From: an uncultured Clostridia bacterium
GTDB taxonomy: Bacteria > Bacillota > Clostridia > Christensenellales > Aristaeellaceae
Direction: 5' to 3'
Length of the DNA stretch: 49,726 nucleotides
Assembly: GCA_937906775.1 (NCBI GenBank)
Contig: CALCUD010000120.1
Location: 1 to 49,726, forward strand
The notes below the pieces were generated by a model, which saw nothing but the letters and a program-made list of their open reading frames with translations, was not told where the DNA came from and did not search any database. Each line of letters opens with the position of its first letter. The stretch's first letter is position 1. Shown here one piece after another: positions 7,753 through 16,813 of the stretch. Position numbers and translations under genes: made by a program.

Positions 7753-9174
7753 ATGAAAGTTGATTCCTGTTTTTATTTGCGGGAAATGAAACCTGTTTTT
7801 AAAGAACTTCTGGATGAACTTCTTCTCAGATATCCCTATGCGTCAATATTAGCTGCGGATGTAGAATGTAAAAGCTATGCAGTATCTGCACACGGGACAT
7901 CTGTTACTGAATCAAACGAGTTCGGAAAACGTGCGTTTACCGTTCGTGTATACAGCAACGGCGGTTATGCGGAATATAGCGCCGTATCTTTGAAAAAAGA
8001 AGATATTCCTGAAATTCTCACCGTTATCAGTCGGGATATTTTTCAACAGACATCATGTTATTCACGCTTTGATACTCCGTTATCCGATGATAGTCCGCTC
8101 TCCTTCGTCAAGTCCTCTGATTTTGTTACTGACCCGTCATTACTGGGTGACGGGGAAATTATCAAACGTCTGACTGAACTTCGCAGCAAAGGGATGGCAA
8201 TGGACTCGCGGCTCCTTGACGTCAACTGCCGTTTCGGGTATCAGAAATATCACAAGCTGTTCCTTTCCAGAAATCGTGATTTGGAACAGAATATTCTGTA
8301 CTCAGATACCGCAATAGCTATGCTTGCCCGAAAAGATGACGAAGTGAAAGACGCATATAAGTCTTTTTCCTGCCTTGGCGGCGCGGAAGTATTAAATCAC
8401 TTGGATGGCTGTATGTCAGATCTTGTACAGACCGTAACAGATCTTCTCAAGTCTGAGCCTATCATTCCAGGAGAATATGATTGCATCTGCACCCCTGAAG
8501 TAACCGGAATGATTGTGCATGAAGCATTTGGTCATGGCGTTGAAATGGATATGTTTGTGAAGGATCGTGCCCTTGCCAGAAATTTTGTTGGGAAACGCGT
8601 TGCTTCTGATCTTATTGTTATGCGCGACGGAGCAAATACCGGTTATGATGATGTAGCAACTTTCTTCTTTGACGATGAGGGGAATCCTGCTTCAGATACA
8701 TTGGTAATCGATAAGGGAATACTCGTATCCGGTTATGCAGACGAAGTTTCCGCAAGGCGACTCGGCATTAATCCTACCGGTAACGGGCGACGTGAATCTG
8801 TTGATCATAAAGCCTATACCCGCATGACAAATACATATTTTCTTGAAGGTAATGACAGTCTCGAAGATATGATTACCTCCATAGAATATGGTTTTCTCCT
8901 GGAATGCCCCACATCCGGAATGGAAGACCCCAAAAATTGGGGCATCCAATGTATGGTTTCCTTTGCGAGAGAAATCCGCAACGGTAAAATGACAGGAAAT
9001 ATCTTTTCTCCCATTGTACTTTCCGGCTATGTTCCGGATCTGCTCAAATCCATAAGTATGGTCGGAAAAGAAGTGGAACATTGCGGCAGCGGTTATTGCG
9101 GTAAAGGCCACAAGGAATGGGTAAAAGTATCTGATGGCGGTCCATACATCAAAGCTAGGATCAGGCTCGGATAA
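7753..9174 (+). CDS. tldD: TldD family metalloprotease
   Basis: The catalytic partner of the TldD/TldE (PmbA) protease, a heterodimer that degrades unfolded peptides and trims leader peptides of modified peptides such as microcin B17 in E. coli. The 473 residues contain the zinc motif HEAFGHG (HExxxH, about residues 256-261) and a C-terminal beta-rich region with GSGYCGKGHKEW, including a Cys seen in many TldD proteins. Start ATG 7753 follows GAGGTGAG. It is directly followed by the non-catalytic partner gene, 15 bp away, so both should be co-translated. No precursor-peptide gene for natural-product processing is visible nearby, so a general proteolytic role is more likely here. Confidence 0.93.
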   Translation: MKVDSCFYLREMKPVFKELLDELLLRYPYASILAADVECKSYAVSAHGTSVTESNEFGKRAFTVRVYSNGGYAEYSAVSLKKEDIPEILTVISRDIFQQTSCYSRFDTPLSDDSPLSFVKSSDFVTDPSLLGDGEIIKRLTELRSKGMAMDSRLLDVNCRFGYQKYHKLFLSRNRDLEQNILYSDTAIAMLARKDDEVKDAYKSFSCLGGAEVLNHLDGCMSDLVQTVTDLLKSEPIIPGEYDCICTPEVTGMIVHEAFGHGVEMDMFVKDRALARNFVGKRVASDLIVMRDGANTGYDDVATFFFDDEGNPASDTLVIDKGILVSGYADEVSARRLGINPTGNGRRESVDHKAYTRMTNTYFLEGNDSLEDMITSIEYGFLLECPTSGMEDPKNWGIQCMVSFAREIRNGKMTGNIFSPIVLSGYVPDLLKSISMVGKEVEHCGSGYCGKGHKEWVKVSDGGPYIKARIRLG

Positions 9175-9189
9175 CGGAGGAATAAAGGA

Positions 9190-10461
9190 ATGCTTCAATT
9201 AATCATATCAGCTCTTCATAAAGAGAACATCGCCGTATGGCGTATCAAAAAAACTGAATCCTGCCGTTCGGAACTCTACTTCATAAAAAAAGATCTTGAT
9301 ATTCCCCGTTTTGCAATAATCAACGAATATCAGGTATATATCTACCGCGATTTCGAAGAAAACGGAACAAAGTATCGCGGGCTGACGATATGCTACGTCG
9401 AAGAAGGGCAAACGGAAGAGCAGATTTCTGCAAAACTCAGGGATGCGTATTTCGCTGCGCAGTATGTTCGAAATCCATATTATGATCTTCCAAGCCCTTG
9501 CAATGCTGAACCAAAGGCTTTCTCTTCGGATCTTTCCGGAAAAAACCTGACAGAAATTGCAAACGCTTTCGCTGATGCCGCGTTTGCAGTTCCGACCGAC
9601 GAAAACGCATTTATAAATTCTCTGGAAATTTTCGTTTCACGTTCTTTTGTTACTCTTCTTTCCTCTGACGGACTTAATGTATCCTATGAAGATAATCAGG
9701 TCAGTGGAGAATTTGTCACACAATGTATTTCTCCTGTCGACGTAGAACAATTCCGTCAGTTTTCCTATGACCGTTTTGATACACAAGCACTGAAGAATCT
9801 GATTGCTTCGGCTATCCGGGATGTCCGACTTAGATCAAATGCCGTAAATATGCCGACGAGCGGTAAATGCAGTATTCTTCTGACGGGCGAAAACATGAAG
9901 GAATTTTTCAAGTATTATTCCATGCGCGGAAATGCGTCTGTCATTTTCCCCGGTTATTCAACATGGAAGAAAGGAGATTGTATTCAAAAGTCCGGCACAG
10001 GCGAAAAACTCAATCTGGAACTGATTGCGACAAAACCTTATTCGGATGACGGAATTCCGATGAGCGATCTGCTCTTTATTGAAGACGGAGTTTTAAAGAA
10101 TATATGGGGCGGAACACGTTTCATGCGCTACATGAACGAAGAACCGAAAGGAAACTTCACTAAGATTCGCGTAAACAACGGAACAATCCCATTTGAAAAA
10201 ATGAAAACAGACGGGACATTGGAAACAGTTTCCTTCTCAGATTTTCAAGCCGACTTTTTCACCGGTAACTTTGGCGGTGAAATGCGTTTGGCGTTATTCC
10301 ATAATGAGGGTACAGCTATTCCGTTATCCGGCGGATCTGTCAACGCAAAACTCAGCGACTGTGAGAATCAATTGATTTTCTCGACTGAACGTTATGAAGA
10401 CAGCGAGTATTGCGGTCCATATGCTGTATTGATCCCGAACGTAGCCATAGCCGGAAAATAA
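9190..10461 (+). CDS. TldE/PmbA family protein
   Basis: A 423-residue paralogue of TldD lacking the HExxxH zinc motif, as expected for the TldE/PmbA half of the heterodimer. It keeps the family fold signatures in the C-terminal half (a GMPMSDLLFIEDG-like segment at about 290-300 and GNFGGEMRLALFH near the end). The start is ATG 9190 with GGAGG at 9176-9180. It is second in a two-gene operon with tldD. The sequence is rather diverged from E. coli PmbA, so the symbol is left blank, but position and architecture make the role fairly clear. Confidence 0.85.
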   Translation: MLQLIISALHKENIAVWRIKKTESCRSELYFIKKDLDIPRFAIINEYQVYIYRDFEENGTKYRGLTICYVEEGQTEEQISAKLRDAYFAAQYVRNPYYDLPSPCNAEPKAFSSDLSGKNLTEIANAFADAAFAVPTDENAFINSLEIFVSRSFVTLLSSDGLNVSYEDNQVSGEFVTQCISPVDVEQFRQFSYDRFDTQALKNLIASAIRDVRLRSNAVNMPTSGKCSILLTGENMKEFFKYYSMRGNASVIFPGYSTWKKGDCIQKSGTGEKLNLELIATKPYSDDGIPMSDLLFIEDGVLKNIWGGTRFMRYMNEEPKGNFTKIRVNNGTIPFEKMKTDGTLETVSFSDFQADFFTGNFGGEMRLALFHNEGTAIPLSGGSVNAKLSDCENQLIFSTERYEDSEYCGPYAVLIPNVAIAGK

Positions 10462-10480
10462 CATTCCTTCCGGAATGTTT
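10460..10480 (+). terminator. Possible weak terminator after tldE
   Basis: An 8-bp stem AACATTCC/GGAATGTT with a 4-nt loop begins at the tldE stop codon, followed by only three T. Weak support. Confidence 0.35.
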
Positions 10481-10559
10481 CCCATACCTGTCCTTCACTG
10501 CAGTCGGGTCACATATTGAAACTGTCTGATTGACTTGACTGCTGATTATTCTGCGATTA

Positions 10560-10594
10560 GAATGAACCGTGGGCTGTCTGTCCACGGTTCATTC
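10560..10594. terminator. Perfect 13-bp hairpin between convergent genes
   Basis: Arms 10560-10572 and 10582-10594 are perfectly complementary with a 9-nt loop. It lies between the convergent ends of tldE and the small Cys-rich gene. Neither side carries a real T-run, so it may act as a bidirectional transcript-end structure and not a classical terminator. Confidence 0.5.
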
Positions 10595-10597
10595 AGA

Positions 10598-10798
10598 TTA
10601 ATTCATTTTATTGACCGAATTGTCCGTCTGATCCTCAAGAAAAATTCCGTCTACAGATATTGCACGGTATTCTGCATCACCCTGAACGCATTTCATGCAA
10701 TTATCACAGATTTTTTCCGGATCAAGATCACAGCGGTCACATTCACCGCATCCGTTACATTCCCTTTCGTAAAGTACACACTGTTTATACAAAGCCAT
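10598..10798 (-). CDS. Small cysteine-rich protein (8 Cys), function unknown
   Basis: A 66-residue protein with eight cysteines at 7, 14, 17, 20, 23, 31, 34 and 37 in repeated CxxC/CxxxxxxxC spacing (core CNGCGEC-DRC-CDNCMKC). The pattern suggests two zinc or iron-sulfur sites; the spacing is not the standard ferredoxin CxxCxxCxxxCP, so zinc is at least as likely. I recall similar short Cys-rich proteins in other Clostridia but assign no function. The gene is well supported: GGAGG 8 bp before ATG 10798 and a near-consensus promoter upstream. It is a single gene, divergent from the GNAT gene. Confidence 0.75.
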   Translation of the reverse strand: MALYKQCVLYERECNGCGECDRCDLDPEKICDNCMKCVQGDAEYRAISVDGIFLEDQTDNSVNKMN

Positions 10799-10825
10799 AC
10801 GTTATTCCTCCTGTTGCATTAATGT

Positions 10826-10854
10826 ATTATATTCCTGAAGAAAAGAGCGGTCAA
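10826..10854 (-). promoter_or_regulatory. Sigma-A promoter of the Cys-rich gene
   Basis: On the minus strand TTGACC (10854-10849), 17-bp spacer, TATAAT (10831-10826), ending about 28 bp before the start codon. Confidence 0.7.
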
Positions 10855-10859
10855 GGATC

Positions 10860-11366
10860 ATGTCCAGGGTCACGATGAAAACCTTCACTGAAGAAGAATA
10901 CCATTTGTTTTTTAAAGGCTATGTTTCTGATCCTTTAATGGATCCGGAACCGTTTATTTATAACGAAGAACAGGTATCATGTTCCTATCGCTACAATCAT
11001 TTTTATAGGTCGGATTATGCACATTACGGTATTTATCTGGATGATTATCCTGTCGGTTCCTTTCAAATCAAGCATATTGATCTGGAAAAGAAGAAATGCG
11101 AGTTTGGAATCATTCTTCAGAATGATACATATAAAAACCGCGGAATCGGAACAGAATCGATCCGTATCGGCATTATGATTGCTGAACATGAATTCGGCAT
11201 GGAATCCATATGGGCAGATACCGCCGGAAAAAACAAACGCATGCAGCATATTCTTGAAAAGCTGGGTTTCTTGTTAGTAGAAACAGTTCCGGATGCAATT
11301 CCAAACGCAGACGGAACAAGAGATAATCGGCTTGTTTATCATTATCTGATTCATTCAGCTACATAA
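10860..11366 (+). CDS. GNAT family N-acetyltransferase
   Basis: A 168-residue GNAT-fold acetyltransferase. The acetyl-CoA pyrophosphate loop appears as NRGIGTESIRIG (about residues 97-108), followed by the family helix and a C-terminal EKLGF motif with the N-x-x-M-x-x-I-L-E-K-L-G pattern. The acceptor cannot be told from the sequence; many relatives act on small amines or ribosomal proteins. The start is uncertain between ATG 10860 and ATG 10875, neither with a strong ribosome binding site. It ends 23 bp before rlmI and may be co-transcribed with it. Confidence 0.8.
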   Translation: MSRVTMKTFTEEEYHLFFKGYVSDPLMDPEPFIYNEEQVSCSYRYNHFYRSDYAHYGIYLDDYPVGSFQIKHIDLEKKKCEFGIILQNDTYKNRGIGTESIRIGIMIAEHEFGMESIWADTAGKNKRMQHILEKLGFLLVETVPDAIPNADGTRDNRLVYHYLIHSAT

Positions 11367-11389
11367 AAAATCGAAAGGAGATTTCTTCC

Positions 11390-12565
11390 ATGGCAGATGT
11401 GATCCTCCTCCCTGGAAAGGAAAAACGGGTTTATAGCCGTCACCCCTGGATATTCCGGAGCGATATCGACAAAGTCAAAGGTGATTATGAACCGGGAGAT
11501 GTTGTGAAAGTATTTTCCAGCAAAAACAAATTCCTTGCAATGGCTTATTACAACCCTCGCAGTCAAATCGCGCTTCGAATACTTTCCTATCGTGACGAAA
11601 CGATAGACCGTACGTTTATATTTTCCAGAGTACATGAAGCAATTGAATACCGCCGATCCTTTGCCGACCTGAAGTCGTGCCGGCTGATCTTTGCTGAAAG
11701 CGATCGGCTTCCGGCTTTGATTGTGGACTCCTTCGGGGAAGTTTTAGTTCTTCAGTGCCTGTCCCTTGGAATGGAACGTTTTAAACAGGATGTTGTCGAT
11801 GCACTGGTAGAGGAACTTCATCCAGCCGGAATCTGGGAACGCAATGATGTTCCTGTTCGTCTTCTTGAAGGGCTTGATATGGTAACAGGATTATTGTATG
11901 GCGAAGTACCGGATCGCGTCCTGATGTCAGAAAACGGGATTAAGTTCTGGGTTGATGTCAAGGAAGGTCAAAAGACAGGCTTTTTTCTGGATCAGAAAGA
12001 AAACCGTGCTGCAATTGCACCGTTTGTGAAAGGTAAAAAGGTTCTCGACTGTTTCACGCATACGGGTTCTTTTGCTCTTCACGCCGGACATTATGAAGCA
12101 TCAGAAGTTGTCGGAGTGGATATCAGCGAATATGCTTGTGAGTTTGCAACAGAAAATGCCAAATTGAATGGTTTGGAATCAACCGTCCGTTTTGTTGAAG
12201 CTAATGCCTTTGATCTGTTGGCTGAACAGAGCCGAAACGGAACCAAATATGATGTAATCATTCTGGATCCCCCAGCTTTCACCAAAACTCGTGCTGCAGT
12301 GGAAAGCGCAAGCCGCGGATACAAAGAAATCAATCTCAGGGCTATGAAAATGATCAATCCGGGCGGTTATCTGATCACTTGTTCCTGCAGCCAGCACATT
12401 CAACCTGATCTGTTCAGAAAGATCGTTGCCGACGCAGCCGGTGACGCAAGAGTGCAACTTCGTCAGGTAGAATTCAGAACACAGGGAAAAGATCATCCGA
12501 TCCTTCCCGCATCTCCTGAAACTCAGTATTTGAAATGCGGTATTTATCAGGTATTCCCGATATAA
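11390..12565 (+). CDS. rlmI: 23S rRNA (cytosine1962-C5)-methyltransferase RlmI-like
   Basis: A 391-residue class I rRNA methyltransferase of the RlmI/YwbD family. Residues 1-75 form a PUA-type RNA-binding domain (KEKRVYSRHPWIF); the middle carries an insertion with LPALIVDSFGEVLVLQ; the C-terminal Rossmann domain has KVLDCFTHTGSFALHA as SAM motif I and LDPPAFTK as catalytic motif IV; SCSQH near the end supplies the second conserved Cys of m5C methylases. GAAAGGAG precedes ATG 11390. A terminator follows 13 bp after the stop. The target nucleotide is taken from family knowledge, not seen here. Confidence 0.9.
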   Translation: MADVILLPGKEKRVYSRHPWIFRSDIDKVKGDYEPGDVVKVFSSKNKFLAMAYYNPRSQIALRILSYRDETIDRTFIFSRVHEAIEYRRSFADLKSCRLIFAESDRLPALIVDSFGEVLVLQCLSLGMERFKQDVVDALVEELHPAGIWERNDVPVRLLEGLDMVTGLLYGEVPDRVLMSENGIKFWVDVKEGQKTGFFLDQKENRAAIAPFVKGKKVLDCFTHTGSFALHAGHYEASEVVGVDISEYACEFATENAKLNGLESTVRFVEANAFDLLAEQSRNGTKYDVIILDPPAFTKTRAAVESASRGYKEINLRAMKMINPGGYLITCSCSQHIQPDLFRKIVADAAGDARVQLRQVEFRTQGKDHPILPASPETQYLKCGIYQVFPI

Positions 12566-12578
12566 CGAATATATTAAT

Positions 12579-12604
12579 GGAGACGGCTTTAGCCGTCTCC
12601 TTTT
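12579..12604 (+). terminator. Rho-independent terminator of rlmI
   Basis: A 9-bp GC-rich stem GGAGACGGC/GCCGTCTCC (12579-12587 with 12592-12600), loop TTTA, then TTTT. It reaches into the stop codon of the convergent era gene. Confidence 0.85.
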
Positions 12605-13491
12605 CATTCATACCCGAGTGTTTTTAAGTCTGCAATACGGTTTCGCCAGTCCGTGCGAACCTTCACCCAAAGTTTCAGATTTACATGAGTATCCAGCAAT
12701 CTTTCGATATCTTCCCGCGCCTCAGTACCGATCTGCCGAAGCATGTTCCCGTTTTTTCCAATAATGATTCCCTTGTGTGCATCCCGTTCGCAATAAATTG
12801 TTGCGTTGATTTCAGTCAATTCTTCACTAATCTTTTCAATCTGCATCATCTCAACACCTATTCCGTGAGGAACTTCATCACGCAGATTGCAGAGTGCTTT
12901 TTCACGGATGATTTCCGCACAGATAAGCCTTTCAGGCTGATCAGTCATCATGTCGTCCGGAAAATACTTTGGTCCGTACGGTAATGCTTCAGCTATTATA
13001 TTTTGAAGCACATCCAATCCGGAGCCGGTTCTGGCACTGATCGGAATAATTTCATCAAATCCGGCCTTGGCAAACTGTGCCGTCACTTCCAGAATCCTGT
13101 CAGGTCTGACAAGGTCAGATTTATTGAGTGCAAGAATCTTCGGAACCTTTTTTCGAGACATTTCATTCAAAATTTCCGTGTCTTTTTCCGTTATGTGGGA
13201 TACATCCACCAAAACCAGAATACAGTCCATTCCGTCCATCGCGTCCCGGACTGTACTCATCATATATTCTCCGAGTCTGGTACGGGGATTATGGATGCCG
13301 GGTGTATCAAGAAAAACCATTTGATCATTCTCGTGAGTGACCACTCCGAGAATTCTGTTTCTGGTAGTCTGCGGCCTTGAAGAAACAATCGCTACTTTCT
13401 CTCCGATCATGGCATTCATCAGGGATGATTTCCCAACATTGGGACGACCCACGATCGTAATAAATCCTGATTTGAATTTCTGATTTTCCAT
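12604..13491 (-). CDS. era: GTPase Era
   Basis: Ribosome-assembly GTPase that binds the 3' end of 16S rRNA during 30S maturation. The 295 residues show the G1 motif GRPNVGKS (15-22), G3 DTPG, G4 NKSD and G5 SARTGSG. The C-terminal KH domain has IIIGKNGNMLRQIG and ends in KVRTDWRN, the classic Era tail. The length is normal. It is the last gene of phoH-pgpH-(ybeY-cdd)-era, a conserved Firmicute ribosome-maturation operon. A GGAG sits 11 bp before ATG 13491, and 78 bp separate it from the upstream fusion gene. Confidence 0.97.
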   Translation of the reverse strand: MENQKFKSGFITIVGRPNVGKSSLMNAMIGEKVAIVSSRPQTTRNRILGVVTHENDQMVFLDTPGIHNPRTRLGEYMMSTVRDAMDGMDCILVLVDVSHITEKDTEILNEMSRKKVPKILALNKSDLVRPDRILEVTAQFAKAGFDEIIPISARTGSGLDVLQNIIAEALPYGPKYFPDDMMTDQPERLICAEIIREKALCNLRDEVPHGIGVEMMQIEKISEELTEINATIYCERDAHKGIIIGKNGNMLRQIGTEAREDIERLLDTHVNLKLWVKVRTDWRNRIADLKTLGYE

Positions 13492-13569
13492 GATAAGCTA
13501 ATCTCCTGCACAGAATATTGTTATGGCGGCTACGGTGTTTCAATGATAAAGCATTCAGAGCATTATTGA

Positions 13570-14463
13570 TCAACGAACATCCTCCGGGCCAAAGGCACAC
13601 GGAAGTAATTCCTGCAAGCTCTTTTCTGCTGTTTCTCCCTTTCCCCAGGTGATAAGCACCCGGATATTGGGGGCAAACTCGTTCAAAACCTGTCTGCACG
13701 CGCCGCAAGGCCACGGTTGGGATGATTTTGCTGCGATAGCAATCACATCAAAATGTCGGGCTCCTTCGCTTATTGCCTTAAACATTGCTGTCCTTTCAGC
13801 ACAGTTCGTCAGTCCAAATGACGCGTTTTCAATGTTGCATCCAAGGAACACCCGGCCGTCTGTGCAATGCAGAGCAGCACCAACCGGATAATGTGAATAC
13901 GGTGAATAACTGCGGTTCATAGCATCCTTAGCCAGTTCCAGCAACGTACTGTCCTCAATCCTGTAACGTTCTTCCCGATCCATGTCGAGCGATTTTAATA
14001 TCTGATCTTCCTGTGCCCTCATCTTTGATTTATCCGCCTCCTCAATATGATCATATCCCATCAGGTGATATATGCCATGAATCAACAGATATACTGCTTC
14101 TCTGGAATCGCTGTGACCGTATTCCCGCGCCTGCTCCTTCAAACGTGGAACAGATATAATGATGTCGCCGAGAAAGCAAGCACCCGCTTCGTCATCAAAT
14201 TCCATTCTCAGAAGTTTTTCGCAACATCCGGCTGTTTTTCCGACTGGGTAGTTTACAGTCGGAAAAGAGAGTACATCAGTCGGTTTATCAAGATTTCGAT
14301 ATTCACGATTGATTGTGCGAATCATTTCGTCATCACATAAACGAACGGAAAGCATACAGGGAACGGATATTTTTTCCACTGCCAATGTCCGATCAGCAGC
14401 AAGCTGCATGACAGACAGTATCTCGGGAGCAAGGTGTATATCATTCTGCCATTCAATCTTCAT
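13570..14463 (-). CDS. YbeY endoribonuclease fused to cytidine deaminase
   Basis: A single uninterrupted 297-residue frame with two complete enzymes. Residues 1-160 are YbeY, the zinc endoribonuclease of 16S rRNA maturation and ribosome quality control, with its HGxYHLMGYDH motif (His129, His133, His139). Residues 171-290 are a homotetramer-type cytidine deaminase, with CAE at 221-223 (zinc Cys, catalytic Glu) and PCGAC at 252-256 (Cys253, Cys256). About ten residues link them. All zinc ligands of both domains are kept. In most Firmicutes ybeY and cdd are separate genes in this operon, often with dgkA between; dgkA is absent here. The start overlaps the pgpH end by 11 bp. Symbol left blank because it covers ybeY plus cdd. 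Confidence 0.92.
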   Translation of the reverse strand: MKIEWQNDIHLAPEILSVMQLAADRTLAVEKISVPCMLSVRLCDDEMIRTINREYRNLDKPTDVLSFPTVNYPVGKTAGCCEKLLRMEFDDEAGACFLGDIIISVPRLKEQAREYGHSDSREAVYLLIHGIYHLMGYDHIEEADKSKMRAQEDQILKSLDMDREERYRIEDSTLLELAKDAMNRSYSPYSHYPVGAALHCTDGRVFLGCNIENASFGLTNCAERTAMFKAISEGARHFDVIAIAAKSSQPWPCGACRQVLNEFAPNIRVLITWGKGETAEKSLQELLPCAFGPEDVR

Positions 14464-16813
14464 GAAGCGAGCCTCCGATATCCGTTTCTTCTGTGCTTTC
14501 AGTCAGTTCCTTCATTTCGGTTCCCGAATCTGATCCGGATAAATCATCCTGAGTGGGTTTAGTTTCAGAAGGAACCGCTGCTGCTTCTGTTTCTGAATCG
14601 TTCGCAGTTCCTGGACAATCTGCTGTGGGATTCTCATCTGCAGAAGCAGAAGGTTGTTGCGCGGGAATATGGTGTTTCACTTCAGGATATTCAATCCTTT
14701 CGTGGAATACGCCTTTCAGAACAGTTGAGAATGCTTCTGAGATACCGTCCAGATCGCGTAAAGCAAGAGGACACTCACTGAGTTGTCCGTCTTCGAGTTT
14801 CTCGCGGATCAGTTGCTCCATAAACCGGTTGATTGCCTTCGGGGTCGGATCCTGCATGGAACGGACAGCTGCTTCAACTGTGTCAGCCAACATAACAATA
14901 GCCGCTTCTTTGGTCTGAGGTCGAAATCCGTCATATCGGAAATCGCGGACATCCACCGGACTTCCTTTCGACATCTGAAGGGCTTTGTGATAAAAATACA
15001 TGACAGGGGTATCGCCATGATGTTGTCCGATAATCTCCTGAACCTCAACCGGCAGGGACGCAGACCGCGCAAGTTGGATTCCGTCGCGGGTATGGCTCGT
15101 CAGGATCGCCGCGGAAACATACGGATCCGTACGGTCATGCGGATTATCCCCCATTTGATTTTCTTTGAAATAGCCAGGGCGTTTTAGCTTTCCAATATCG
15201 TGATAATAAGCACCTGCACGTGCCAGATACGGATTTGCATTGATTTTTTCCGCAGCTGCAACAGCGAGATTCGCAACAACAATACTGTGATGATATGTCC
15301 CGGGCGCTTCCAGCATTAATCGCTTCATAAGCGGCTGGTTGGGATTGGAAAGTTCAAGAAGCTTGCTTGGAGTCGCCAAATGAAAAACAGATTCCAGAAC
15401 AGGTTGAAGTGCAACGACAAGGACCCCGCTTAACAGATTCCCGCCTGTCGCCCACAGACCCGTATTGATAATATCCAGATTTTCTGCGGAAGTCATCAGT
15501 TTCAATGCAACGATAATCGTCACGCTAAGAGCAGCAGATATAAGTCCCGCCAGCAAAACTCGTACGCGCTGTGCATGGCCTCTTTGGAACCAGACAACGA
15601 CAGCCCCTCCCGCAACACACATCAGCAAGAGAAGAATCATTTCATATGTATATGTTGAGTTATTTCCGGCAGCCAGAGCCGCGTTCAAAATCGATATCGG
15701 AATAATAGAGGCAAAGCCTGCTCCGGATCCGAGCAGAACAGTCGCCATCAAAGGAACAAAAGTCACCGGAACCATATAGGCGCTGAAAAAGGAGTGGCTC
15801 AGAACTGCAAACAAAACACCGAGTACCATGACGATCATGATGACTGCCGTTTTGCGTAAATCATGAATAATGTTTTCTGCTGCCATCCACAGAAGGAAAA
15901 CAAACACAATAATTGATACTGCTACAATGATCATAGCCCCGACATATGTAGTCAGATCATATTGATTGTCTTTCAAAAGGCCCAGCGCACGAAGCATCTC
16001 AAGCTGGCTCCGTGTCACTTTTTCGCCTTCCCGAATGATGTTCTGTCCCTGAAGATATATAACAGGTTCAACCGCCTCCATGGCCGCAGTTCTGGCAATA
16101 TCCGTGGATTCCTGCTCAATGATCATATTAGGTTTTACACATAAGCGAAGGATACCAGGAACGATATTCTGCGTCAGGGAAACATCAAGCTTGTATCCGA
16201 CAATCTGCTGAATTGTTTGAATGGACTGGTTGACCTGACCTTCACGGATCGTTGTATTAAGTGAGTTTTCTGTAGCGGTTGTTAAAACCTGAACCATATC
16301 TTCGAATTTATCTGTTGAAGTACGTAAAAGTGTAATGACCTGAGATCTCGTCAGCGAAACATTTTCCGTCAATGCCATTGCATATTCGATTTCTGTATCA
16401 CTGAAAGAAACTTTAGGAAGACCTTCTTCTGTCTGAAGCGTAACGCCATATTGCTGAACAGTCCGCATCTCAGCGAATGCATCGTTCATAGCGGAAAGAA
16501 CTTCCTCCTTGATCCCTTCCACAAAACGGTAGGAAGGTTCAACAGCATTTGCTGCGTTCTGACGTCGTTCCTCTGTTGTAACTTCATCAACAATATCTTT
16601 GGTAGCGTTGATGGTTTCATGTGAGATGGACCCAACTTTCAAATCGTATCTTCGCGGTGCGCAGACAAAACAATACAGGATAAAAATCACGACGGAGGCA
16701 ATCACAATAAGCAGTGTACACCGGAAGCCTGAAGAACCAAACCATTTTCGAAGCTTTGCAAGAAGATTCTTCTGATTCTCTTTCTTATCCTTATTCATGA
16801 TCGCCTGGAACAT
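14453..16813 (-). CDS. PgpH-type 7TM-HD cyclic-di-AMP phosphodiesterase
   Basis: A 786-residue membrane protein of the 7TM-HD family, whose characterised members (Listeria PgpH) hydrolyse cyclic di-AMP. One transmembrane segment near residues 30-50 is followed by an extracytoplasmic region of about 220 residues, then about seven membrane segments (roughly 270-460), then the cytoplasmic HD domain with YHHS, YYHDIGK (His-Asp about residue 537), and HTRDG. The C-terminal 90 residues are low-complexity, rich in Glu, Ser and Thr, and dispensable-looking. The start at 16813 is supported by GGGAGGGG 6 bp upstream, giving a 23-bp overlap with phoH. It lies in the phoH-ybeY-era operon, its usual place. 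Confidence 0.9.
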   Translation of the reverse strand: MFQAIMNKDKKENQKNLLAKLRKWFGSSGFRCTLLIVIASVVIFILYCFVCAPRRYDLKVGSISHETINATKDIVDEVTTEERRQNAANAVEPSYRFVEGIKEEVLSAMNDAFAEMRTVQQYGVTLQTEEGLPKVSFSDTEIEYAMALTENVSLTRSQVITLLRTSTDKFEDMVQVLTTATENSLNTTIREGQVNQSIQTIQQIVGYKLDVSLTQNIVPGILRLCVKPNMIIEQESTDIARTAAMEAVEPVIYLQGQNIIREGEKVTRSQLEMLRALGLLKDNQYDLTTYVGAMIIVAVSIIVFVFLLWMAAENIIHDLRKTAVIMIVMVLGVLFAVLSHSFFSAYMVPVTFVPLMATVLLGSGAGFASIIPISILNAALAAGNNSTYTYEMILLLLMCVAGGAVVVWFQRGHAQRVRVLLAGLISAALSVTIIVALKLMTSAENLDIINTGLWATGGNLLSGVLVVALQPVLESVFHLATPSKLLELSNPNQPLMKRLMLEAPGTYHHSIVVANLAVAAAEKINANPYLARAGAYYHDIGKLKRPGYFKENQMGDNPHDRTDPYVSAAILTSHTRDGIQLARSASLPVEVQEIIGQHHGDTPVMYFYHKALQMSKGSPVDVRDFRYDGFRPQTKEAAIVMLADTVEAAVRSMQDPTPKAINRFMEQLIREKLEDGQLSECPLALRDLDGISEAFSTVLKGVFHERIEYPEVKHHIPAQQPSASADENPTADCPGTANDSETEAAAVPSETKPTQDDLSGSDSGTEMKELTESTEETDIGGSLHED

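Noticed and set aside
10535..10822. Plus-strand frame over the Cys-rich gene
   Set aside because: The minus-strand gene has the promoter, ribosome binding site and cysteine pattern; the plus frame crosses the hairpin.
13492..13569. Possible missed small gene between the ybeY-cdd fusion and era
   Set aside because: Only 78 bp with no start preceded by a ribosome binding site and no sizeable frame.
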